DNA of 21,121 nucleotides from a virus, in IMG/VR virus record IMGVR_UViG_3300021961_000758, positions 1-21,121 of that record; one strand, written 5' to 3'. Below the pieces are notes generated by a model. It was not told where the DNA came from. It ran no database searches and worked only from the letters and a program-made list of their open reading frames with translations. The translations under genes were made by a program, and so were the position numbers. Of this stretch, positions 15,232-21,121 are shown piece after piece; positions within the stretch are counted from its first letter, which is position 1, and each line of letters begins with the position of its first letter.

Positions 15232-15950
15232 TGTACGGTTTAGTAAGTTTTCATCAAAATTTCTTTGTTCTGGTTAACGACAACTACAAGAACACAAAGT
15301 TAGTACAACATTTATTTGGGTCTCAGTTTCCAACGATGTGTGTTAACCTTAAATTATACAAATGCCGTACTGACGAAATTAGTCAAAAAAATTCTGACTC
15401 GTATGCATTAAGTCCACGTCTGGCTAGATTTAATGAAGCGGACACATCAGTTCATAGACTTGTTGATGATGATTGTTACATTGATACTAGAGAATCCTTT
15501 GGGTTAGCTGAACTCACAGAAGATCAACACACAATTAAAACAAATTTTAAATTCGTATACGAATTTTTAAACACTTATTTTAGTCGTTTAGCTTTGCTTG
15601 AAGAACGTAAATTAGCCGCAATTGACCAAAAAATTGAAGGTGTAAAACAATTAGAAGAATTCTTATTACTACAAACCGGCGAAGATGCTTTTATCAGCAC
15701 ATTGTCAGCAAACCAACAAGAGCGTATTCGCCGCGGCGAAGGTGTTGTTAAAAACTATAACCAACAACTACTTAACGCTATTATGAATCTTAACATCAAG
15801 AAAGATACTACAGAGTTGATTGGTTTGTTACAGTTTGAAATGCAAAGTTTTCAACCTGTACTAGCTTCAGGAAACAAACGTCAAAGCCAGGTAATTAGTA
15901 CTCTAGCTTCAAAAAGTTTAACTGACACAAGGAAACGTATCAATGGCTAG
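15231..15950 (+). CDS. Partner protein 2 of the triplicated PP-loop module
   Basis: A 239-residue protein, the same length as partner 1. ATG 15231 is chosen because it completes the TGATG overlap; a TTG one codon earlier is less likely. A GGAAGG at 15211-15216 is rather far away, so coupling with the microprotein probably matters. The N-terminus MYGLVSFHQNFFVLVNDNY followed by KNTKLVQHLFG matches partners 1 and 3 in strand-loop-strand pattern. The rest is mostly helical, including a probable coiled coil (LALLEERKLAAIDQKIEGVK). No known catalytic motif is present. It overlaps paralogue B by eight bases. The family is unrecognised; its role as partner of the following PP-loop protein is inferred. 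Confidence 0.78.
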   Translation: MYGLVSFHQNFFVLVNDNYKNTKLVQHLFGSQFPTMCVNLKLYKCRTDEISQKNSDSYALSPRLARFNEADTSVHRLVDDDCYIDTRESFGLAELTEDQHTIKTNFKFVYEFLNTYFSRLALLEERKLAAIDQKIEGVKQLEEFLLLQTGEDAFISTLSANQQERIRRGEGVVKNYNQQLLNAIMNLNIKKDTTELIGLLQFEMQSFQPVLASGNKRQSQVISTLASKSLTDTRKRING

Positions 15951-17136
15951 TGCAGAAGAATATTTTGATAGACTAATAACAGACGGTCTCGCTGAATCTC
16001 GTATGGTGCAAATGACTTCATTGCCACTAACACGACCAATAGAAAAAAATCAATCAGCAATGTATTGGAACAGTTTGATTAGAACTGTTATTGGTGTAAG
16101 TGACTGGAGATGTCGTACTGGAACATTTTCGAATCCTTGGAATAGCAAAAGTAGCATTGAGTTTGCTCCTCCGCCATTGGCATATACTCCAGATTCTTTT
16201 GATGATATTGCTAACACCAGAGCATTAGAACTATTACATGAAGCAAGAACAACCGACCGTCAACTGTTGGTACTATGGAGCGGTGGCATTGACTCAACAC
16301 TTGTGTTGACTAGTTTTATTAAAAACATGTTACCAGAAGATCAAGAGCGTATTGTGGTGTGTTGTAACTTTGCAAGTATTATAGAAAACACACAATTTTA
16401 CATCAAACACATTAGCAACAAACTTCAATGCATGGACTATCAAGAGTTTGATTTAACACCAAACCTAATGAAAAAGTTTATTGTTATTCACGGCGATCCA
16501 GGAGACTGTCTTCAAGGACCAAGCGTTCCAGCATATGCAAAGTTAATGCCGGACGGCACACATAAAAAACCTTGGAAGAATCATATTGCTGAACTAGAAC
16601 AGACCTGTCAGATGCACACAAGCAATCCTAGCTATACTGATGGATTCGGCAAGTGGTTTGTAGAACGTGTAAGTGAAAACTTAGAAGAAGTTGCTCCTGA
16701 AAATGTTACAACTATTGCAGACTGGTGGTGGTGGACTTACTATAATTTTAAATGGGAATTCAGTTGCCAACGTCCATTTTATTTTAGTAGACAAGATTAT
16801 ACAACCGAGTTTACAAAAGATTTGGTTGAAGACTATGCACGGAATACATACTTTAATACAGCAGACTGGCAGATGTGGAGTTACACCAACTTGCAAGAAC
16901 TGGTAGGAATGGATCGTAGTACACACAAACAGCATGCTAGAGATTATATATTTGAACTAGATCATAATCAAGTTTATTATGATACTAAGATTAAAACAGC
17001 AGGTGCACCAGCTAATTTAGAAGCTAGACGTACTTCAGATTTACCTTTCTATTTTGATCAAAATTGGAAAGGACATTACTGGACAGATACAGCAGTTGAA
17101 GAAATCTCAATAAAACTGTTGATGAGGTTTATATGA
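15943..17136 (+). CDS. PP-loop ATPase paralogue B (asparagine-synthetase-like)
   Basis: A 397-residue protein with AAGGA upstream. The PP-loop SGGIDS is at 113-118 in VLWSGGIDSTLVLTSF. The second signature HGDPGDCL-x-GPS, at 183-194, keeps the Gly-Asp-(x2)-Asp spacing of the asparagine-synthetase motif that handles Mg and pyrophosphate. Shared blocks with A and C include F-S-N-P-W (62-66), DIANTRALELL, ENTQFYIKHI, TIADWWWWTYYNFKW, QMWSYTNL, ARDYIFELD and FYFDQNWKGH near the end. It lacks a glutaminase domain, so the nitrogen or other nucleophile must come from elsewhere. It probably activates a carboxylate by adenylation; the substrate is unknown. ATGA overlaps partner 3. It is soluble, with no membrane segment. 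Confidence 0.88.
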   Translation: MASAEEYFDRLITDGLAESRMVQMTSLPLTRPIEKNQSAMYWNSLIRTVIGVSDWRCRTGTFSNPWNSKSSIEFAPPPLAYTPDSFDDIANTRALELLHEARTTDRQLLVLWSGGIDSTLVLTSFIKNMLPEDQERIVVCCNFASIIENTQFYIKHISNKLQCMDYQEFDLTPNLMKKFIVIHGDPGDCLQGPSVPAYAKLMPDGTHKKPWKNHIAELEQTCQMHTSNPSYTDGFGKWFVERVSENLEEVAPENVTTIADWWWWTYYNFKWEFSCQRPFYFSRQDYTTEFTKDLVEDYARNTYFNTADWQMWSYTNLQELVGMDRSTHKQHARDYIFELDHNQVYYDTKIKTAGAPANLEARRTSDLPFYFDQNWKGHYWTDTAVEEISIKLLMRFI

Positions 17137-17813
17137 GCGAACTTTATGCACTATACAACGTAAGAGCTAATAAATTTTTAATCACTGATCGTAGCTATGA
17201 GATATTGAAACAGATACAGTTTTTGTTTAGTCATAGAATTTTATTTTATGCTGTTCGTGTTAGTGATGTTAGAAACTACAGAGACGGTCTACTAAGCAAA
17301 GGTAGATATAAAAAACTAGGATTTGCAGACGCCAATAGAATACAGCTCAACACTGATATTCATCCTCGTAGTGATGAAAACATCAAGATTGTTAGCAATC
17401 CAGAAGACAACAAAGAACACGAACGTTTTTGTGAGCTTGCTGAATTTTATAGAGACTTTATACGAGAGTTTAACAAAGAATTTGGATTCTTTGCAGACAT
17501 CACACGCACACGTAGTCGTACTCAAAAAGTTTCATTGGAACAGTTTAGCGAGTTCTGTAAACTGATTATGCCCAATGATAAAGCCATACAAGATATGGTT
17601 CAGTTTGAAATAGACTTTAACTTTAGTATGATGAAGTATCTAAGGCAATACAAAGGTTTGGTGTTTGACATGATCTATGACATAGACATTGAACAACCAT
17701 TACCAGAGGTTAAAAAACAAATTATATCGGGTTTTAAAGAAATACCAGTTAAAGTGCATCCACAGCGTTGGATCACACCAAAAATCGTGGAGTGGCTCAA
17801 TGCGAACAGTTGA
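17133..17813 (+). CDS. Partner protein 3 of the triplicated PP-loop module
   Basis: A 226-residue protein overlapping paralogue B by ATGA, with GAGGT at 17124-17128. Its start, MSELYALYNVRANKFLITDR then SYEILKQIQFLFS, has the same strand-loop-strand and K-x-I-Q helix pattern as partners 1 and 2. A helical middle (ERFCELAEFYRDFIREFNKE, LEQFSEFCKLIMP) and a C-terminal part with QRWITPKIVEWLN follow. It is the most basic of the three partners and shares no obvious catalytic motif with known enzymes. The end overlaps the start of paralogue C by 14 bases. Function is unknown; pairing with a PP-loop enzyme is inferred from the repeated order. Confidence 0.78.
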   Translation: MSELYALYNVRANKFLITDRSYEILKQIQFLFSHRILFYAVRVSDVRNYRDGLLSKGRYKKLGFADANRIQLNTDIHPRSDENIKIVSNPEDNKEHERFCELAEFYRDFIREFNKEFGFFADITRTRSRTQKVSLEQFSEFCKLIMPNDKAIQDMVQFEIDFNFSMMKYLRQYKGLVFDMIYDIDIEQPLPEVKKQIISGFKEIPVKVHPQRWITPKIVEWLNANS

Positions 17814-18987
17814 ACAACATATTGATGAAATCGGCAACCGTGCAGATATGGTTGACAATCAGCTAATTGAGTTAGTTGAATGTGAAAATCCATATGGCAA
17901 ACATTGGCAACGCTACACAAGACTAAACATTGGTGTCAAAGACATACGCCCACGATTTGGAAAGTTCACCACTCCGTGGAATACTCCTAATAGAAAAGAT
18001 TTGTGGCCTTTTCCAAAACTACGCTATATCAGCGACAGTTTAGAAGATGTGCTAAATGATCGTGCGCTAGAACTATTTCAAAAAGCTCGAGACACAGATA
18101 GAGACATCTACGTTATGTGGAGCGGCGGCATTGATAGCTCAGGCGTACTAGCCGCATTTATACAAACGCTCAGCGAAGCAGATAGAGAAATACTAACTGT
18201 TGTTATGAGTACGGATTGTGTTCTTGAAAACCCGGATTTTTACAAACGTCACATCAGTGGTAAACTAAAAATAATTCAAGTCAATGATGTTGATGTTAGC
18301 GACGAATTTTTAGAAAAACATATGCTACTACATGGTGACCCAGGAGACTGTTTGTATGGACCTAGTATTGGTGCATTTGCCCACCTAATAGATAGCAAGC
18401 AACATCTATTGCCAGCAAATGAAAATAGACATCTTATCAAAACCTTTTACGATCGTCAACAAAGCAAATGGGCACACCCAGAATTTGGCGAATGGTATGT
18501 TAATAAAGTTGCAGATAACTTTGCCGAAGCCAATTTAGAAAATGCATATACTATTGCAGACTATTGGTGGTGGCACTATTTCAATCTCAAGTATCAATTC
18601 TCAATGCAACGTCCTCTACAGCACATGGTCAAAGACTACAAGCGTGGACTTAGAGAGGACCTTTATGCTAGGTTTATTAACGAAGTGTTCTTCCACACTG
18701 AACGTATGCAACAATGGAGTTATAGTAATCTCCAAACATTCTACGAAAAGGTGCATTTAGGCGAACGCGGAACCAAATGGCAAGCAAGAGACTATCTACA
18801 CAAGTTTGATGGTAATGATCGTTATTACTATCATAAAGTTAAGATTGCTAGTAATGCAACAGACCGTGAGCGTAGACAATTAGAAATCTCACCATTCTAC
18901 TATGACCATCGCAACTGTGGTTGGTATCCTTGGGAACCCGGGGTAAAAGAAGCAATTAAACACTTTCTGGAAAATTATCAGGGTTGA
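17800..18987 (+). CDS. PP-loop ATPase paralogue C (asparagine-synthetase-like)
   Basis: A 395-residue protein. I chose ATG 17800 (MRTVEQHIDE), with GGAG at 17789-17792, over a much longer frame opening inside the partner gene, because it gives a length matching A (390) and B (397). SGGIDS is at 108-113 and HGDPGDCL-x-GPS at 178-189. The other family blocks are present: F-T-T-P-W (56-60), SLEDVLNDRALELF, ENPDFYKRHI, TIADYWWWHYFNLKY, QQWSYSNL, ARDYLHKFD and FYYDHRNCGWYPW. All visible signature residues are intact, so this copy should be active. The stop codon lies inside the -35 hexamer of the next promoter. Chemistry by family is ATP-dependent adenylation with release of pyrophosphate; the substrate is unknown. 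Confidence 0.88.
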   Translation: MRTVEQHIDEIGNRADMVDNQLIELVECENPYGKHWQRYTRLNIGVKDIRPRFGKFTTPWNTPNRKDLWPFPKLRYISDSLEDVLNDRALELFQKARDTDRDIYVMWSGGIDSSGVLAAFIQTLSEADREILTVVMSTDCVLENPDFYKRHISGKLKIIQVNDVDVSDEFLEKHMLLHGDPGDCLYGPSIGAFAHLIDSKQHLLPANENRHLIKTFYDRQQSKWAHPEFGEWYVNKVADNFAEANLENAYTIADYWWWHYFNLKYQFSMQRPLQHMVKDYKRGLREDLYARFINEVFFHTERMQQWSYSNLQTFYEKVHLGERGTKWQARDYLHKFDGNDRYYYHKVKIASNATDRERRQLEISPFYYDHRNCGWYPWEPGVKEAIKHFLENYQG

Positions 18988-18996
18988 CAAAACCCT
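18980..18996 (+). other. 6-bp inverted repeat over the -35 region
   Basis: AGGGTT (18980-18985) and AACCCT (18991-18996) form an exact inverted repeat with a five-base loop, covering the stop codon of paralogue C and the -35 hexamer of the dsbA promoter. It could be an operator for a repressor, or a weak transcript hairpin. There is no U-tract, so an intrinsic terminator is unlikely. Confidence 0.35.
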
Positions 18997-19012
18997 ATAA
19001 AATAAGTATACT
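18984..19012 (+). promoter_or_regulatory. Strong sigma70-type (early) promoter
   Basis: TTGACA (18984-18989), 17-base spacer, TATACT (19007-19012). It matches 11 of 12 consensus bases at ideal spacing in the only non-coding gap here. Predicted start is near 19019, and an AGGAG (19025-19029) precedes ATG 19037. It should drive the dsbA-like, membrane-protein and DNA polymerase genes using host RNA polymerase. Confidence 0.8.
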
Positions 19013-19036
19013 ACATGAATACAAAGGAGTTCAAAT

Positions 19037-19291
19037 ATGTCCATGTTTAATGCAGAACAAAAGGCCAAGCTAACCCAGCTTATCAATGAAGGTATTCAAG
19101 TCAAGCAAGAAGTTGAAGATTTAAATGCCGGTCTTAGCGACACTGTAAAAGCTATTGCAGAAGAGTTTGAAATTAAGCCAAGCGTTCTAAAGAAAGCTAT
19201 TTCTATCGCTCATAAGAGCAAACTAACCGACACCAACGAAGAACATGAAGTTCTAAACGATATTCTTGAGACTGTTGGTCGTACACTATAA
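19037..19291 (+). CDS. dsbA: DsbA-like double-stranded DNA-binding protein
   Basis: An 84-residue charged helical protein with AGGAG at good spacing. The core (LSDTVKAIAEEFEIKPSVLK, then KAISIAHKSKLTDTNEEHEV, ending LNDILETVG) follows the pattern of the T4 DsbA family: a helix, a short 'F.I.P..L.K....HK' segment, and an acidic C-terminal helix. T4 DsbA binds double-stranded DNA near late promoters and is thought to help late transcription; it is unrelated to the disulfide oxidoreductase of the same name. Here it is the first gene behind a strong early-type promoter and precedes DNA polymerase. The assignment is by pattern and size. TAATG couples it to the next gene. Confidence 0.75.
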   Translation: MSMFNAEQKAKLTQLINEGIQVKQEVEDLNAGLSDTVKAIAEEFEIKPSVLKKAISIAHKSKLTDTNEEHEVLNDILETVGRTL

Positions 19292-19524
19292 TGCAGGTTA
19301 AACCATATCAATGGTTGGCCTGGACTGGAACTGCGGGATTAATTTTTGCATCAATTTTTGCAAGTTTTGTCCCGCATCTTTTACTGCATCACTTCTTATT
19401 CATATTCAGTAATGCAGTATGGACCGCTGTAGGTGTACTCTGGAAAGAAAAGAGCTTGATTGTTCTTAACTTTTGTCTTACAATAGTTTATATAATTGGA
19501 TTGGTGTATAATGAGCTATATTGA
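19291..19524 (+). CDS. Small multi-pass membrane protein
   Basis: A 77-residue very hydrophobic protein in a TAATG overlap with dsbA. Three membrane segments are likely: about 7-26 (WLAWTGTAGLIFASIFASF), 29-49 (LLLHHFLFIFSNAVWTAVGV) and 56-75 (LIVLNFCLTIVYIIGLVYN), with a WKEKS loop between the last two. The 'N..W..VG.LW.EKSL...N' pattern recalls small membrane proteins I associate with marine T4-like phages and loosely resembles PnuC/SemiSWEET-like half-transporters. There is no catalytic motif. Early co-expression with DNA polymerase suggests a role in host takeover or metabolite uptake, but this is a guess. It overlaps the polymerase start by 14 bases. Confidence 0.75.
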   Translation: MQVKPYQWLAWTGTAGLIFASIFASFVPHLLLHHFLFIFSNAVWTAVGVLWKEKSLIVLNFCLTIVYIIGLVYNELY

Positions 19525-21121
19525 TGCATTGTTTGATAGAGAGCGTGATCAAATTCACGTGGTGGAACGGGTAGATGGTAAACGTGAGTTCCATACCTAT
19601 CATGCTAGCTATGTGTTTTATTATGACGATCCACGTGGTAAACACAAAACTATTTACGGAACACCTTGTACACGTTTTGCCACACGCAATAACAAAGAAT
19701 TTCAGAGAGAACTAAAGATAAATTCAGGAAAACGATTGCACGAAAGTGACATCAATCCTGTATTACGTTGTCTAGCAGAAAACTACCTGGGCAAAGACTC
19801 GCCCAAGCTACAAACATGCTTTTTTGATATCGAGGTGGACTTTGATCCAGACCGAGGATATAGCTCACCTGAAGATCCGTTTAACGCAGTTACATCAATA
19901 ACACTTTATCTCGATTGGATGGAACAGCTAATCACACTAGCTATTCCTCCCAAAAGCATGAGCATGGAAACTGCTCAGGATCTGTGCAAAAACTTTGACA
20001 ACACCTATCTGTTTAATAGAGAAGAAGACCTTATCTCAGCGTTCTTGGATTTGATCGAAGACGCAGATGTACTAAGTGGCTGGAACTCAGAAGGTTATGA
20101 TATTCCTTATCTCGTTATGCGTACCAACCGTGTACTCAGTAAAGATGATACACGCAAGTTTTGCTTGTGGGGTCAGTTTCCTAAGAAGCGTACCTTTGAA
20201 CGTTTTGGTGCTGAGAACATTACATTTGATCTAATTGGTCGTGTGCATATGGACTATATGCAACTCTATCGCAAGTATACCTATGAAGAACGTCACAGCT
20301 ATAGCTTGGATGCTATTGGCGAGTATGAACTTGACGAACGTAAAACTCAATACGAAGGCACACTAGATCAACTCTACAACAGAGACTTCAAAACATTTAT
20401 TGACTACAACAGGCAAGACGTTATGCTGTTAGTTAAGTTGGACAAGAAACTACGTTTTCTTGATCTAGCCAACGAACTTGCACACGACAATACTGTGCTA
20501 CTGCCGACCACAATGGGTGCGGTTGCGGTTACAGAACAAGCAATCATCAATGAAGCACACGAACGTGGTATGGTGGTTCCTAGCCGTAACAGAAAACAAG
20601 ATGGTATAGAAACACAAGCCGCAGGTGCGTATGTTGCGTTTCCTAAACGAGGTGTACACGAATATATTGGTGCTATCGACTTGAACAGTCTATATCCTAG
20701 TTGTATTCGTGCGCTAAACATGGGTCCAGAAACTGTGGTTGGACAACTACGTCCGACCATGACTAATAACAAGATTAATGCTCGTATAAACGACGGCAAG
20801 AGCTTTGCAGATGCTTGGGAAAACATGTTCGGCACACTTGAATACAATGCTGTAATGGATATGGATCCAAGTACAGAAATTACTATTGATTGGGAAAATG
20901 GTACAGAAGATACAACTTCTGCGGCAAATGTATGGCGTTTAATCTTTGATAGTAACCAACCTTGGACATTGAGTGCCAATGGAACAATATTTAGATACGA
21001 CATTAAAGGAATTATCCCAGGCTTGTTGGAACGTTGGTATGCAGAACGCAAAGAGCTACAGGCTAAAATGCGTGAGTGTACCGACAAAGAAGAACGAGCG
21101 TTCTGGGACAAACGACAGTTG
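19511..21121 (+). CDS. 43: Family B DNA polymerase, T4 gp43-like, 3' end outside window
   Basis: Open from ATG 19511 to the last base (537 codons), so the thumb and most of the palm are missing. The exonuclease domain is complete: Exo I FFDIEVDF (D106, E108), Exo II LSGWNSEGYDIPYL, Exo III YNRQDVMLL. Polymerase motif A, DLNSLYPS, begins at D390, close to its place in T4 gp43 (about 408). GIIPGLLERWYAERKELQAK then begins the fingers approach. All proofreading carboxylates seem present, so it should be an active replicative polymerase with 3'-5' exonuclease. It is the third gene of the operon led by the promoter at 18984 and lies in a 14-base overlap with the membrane protein. It supports the T4-superfamily assignment. 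An antisense open frame within it is a shadow. Confidence 0.96.
   Translation, partial: MSYIDALFDRERDQIHVVERVDGKREFHTYHASYVFYYDDPRGKHKTIYGTPCTRFATRNNKEFQRELKINSGKRLHESDINPVLRCLAENYLGKDSPKLQTCFFDIEVDFDPDRGYSSPEDPFNAVTSITLYLDWMEQLITLAIPPKSMSMETAQDLCKNFDNTYLFNREEDLISAFLDLIEDADVLSGWNSEGYDIPYLVMRTNRVLSKDDTRKFCLWGQFPKKRTFERFGAENITFDLIGRVHMDYMQLYRKYTYEERHSYSLDAIGEYELDERKTQYEGTLDQLYNRDFKTFIDYNRQDVMLLVKLDKKLRFLDLANELAHDNTVLLPTTMGAVAVTEQAIINEAHERGMVVPSRNRKQDGIETQAAGAYVAFPKRGVHEYIGAIDLNSLYPSCIRALNMGPETVVGQLRPTMTNNKINARINDGKSFADAWENMFGTLEYNAVMDMDPSTEITIDWENGTEDTTSAANVWRLIFDSNQPWTLSANGTIFRYDIKGIIPGLLERWYAERKELQAKMRECTDKEERAFWDKRQL

Noticed and set aside
17689-17799. Longer N-terminus for PP-loop paralogue C
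   Set aside because: It begins with a non-ATG codon deep inside the partner gene. The ATG at 17800 has a proper ribosome site and gives a length and start matching paralogues A and B.
13216-17813. Partner proteins as N-terminal glutaminase subunits for the PP-loop enzymes
   Set aside because: None has a Cys at position 2 or a recognisable class I glutaminase triad, and the cysteines are not at shared positions.
13932-18987. Identification of the PP-loop proteins as NAD synthetase (NadE), GuaA or QueC
   Set aside because: SGGIDS alone is common to all PP-loop enzymes. The extra HGDPGDCL motif, N-terminal F-x-x-P-W and three tandem copies do not fit those families, and the cytidylyltransferase-like gene nearby is not enough to argue an NAD pathway.
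20404-21111. Long antisense open frame (235 codons) inside the DNA polymerase gene
   Set aside because: The sense strand encodes complete exonuclease and motif A signatures. The antisense product is Ser/Leu-rich low-complexity with no recognisable domain, and no promoter or ribosome site faces that way.
1-21121. tRNA genes, CRISPR arrays, integrase/att sites or insertion sequences
   Set aside because: No cloverleaf-like gap, regularly spaced repeat array, recombinase motif or transposase was seen; nearly all bases are covered by overlapping phage genes.

Overview
The window looks like part of the genome of a T4-superfamily myovirus of a Gram-negative, probably marine, bacterium. The supporting signs are a family-B DNA polymerase of the T4 gp43 type, a DsbA-like DNA-binding protein just before it, repeated T4-type late promoters (core ATAAATACT or TATAAATA), a lipoprotein that would sit in an outer membrane, and virion-type proteins of a style I associate with marine T4-like phages. 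Every supported gene lies on the + strand. Genes are packed with ATGA, TAATG or TGATG overlaps, and no gene-free stretch exceeds about 125 bases. The host cannot be named from the sequence.

Layout. (1) 1-2360: a lysis-type block with an i-spanin-like gene (cut by the window edge), a lipoprotein that may be the o-spanin, a LamG-type lectin-like virion protein and a two-helix holin-like protein; no endolysin is in view. (2) 2382-5605: a DnaJ/CbpA-type co-chaperone overlapping a ClpA-type double AAA+ unfoldase by ATGA. (3) 5565-9235: a gene of unknown function, a 59-residue protein, a GT-A glycosyltransferase, a cytidylyltransferase-like enzyme and two related beta-rich proteins. (4) 9269-13176: four acidic, modular, probably virion-internal proteins; one carries an exact in-frame 38-base repeat flanking an SH3-like segment. 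(5) 13216-18987: the most unusual part, a fully overlapping seven-gene run in which a two-gene unit (a partner protein of 226-239 residues followed by a PP-loop ATPase of 390-397 residues) occurs three times in tandem, with a 47-residue membrane microprotein between units 1 and 2. (6) 18984-21121: a near-consensus sigma70 promoter leading into the dsbA-like gene, a small membrane protein and the DNA polymerase, which runs off the window.

Working together. Blocks 1-4 carry late-promoter motifs and fit late expression: lysis, virion assembly and decoration, and chaperone help. Block 6 fits early expression for replication. The triplicated PP-loop operon sits between the two and has its own consensus-like sigma70 promoter inside it. 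Its ATPases resemble the asparagine-synthetase-type PP-loop family but lack a glutaminase domain. What they adenylate is unknown, and this is the best candidate here for an undescribed system.
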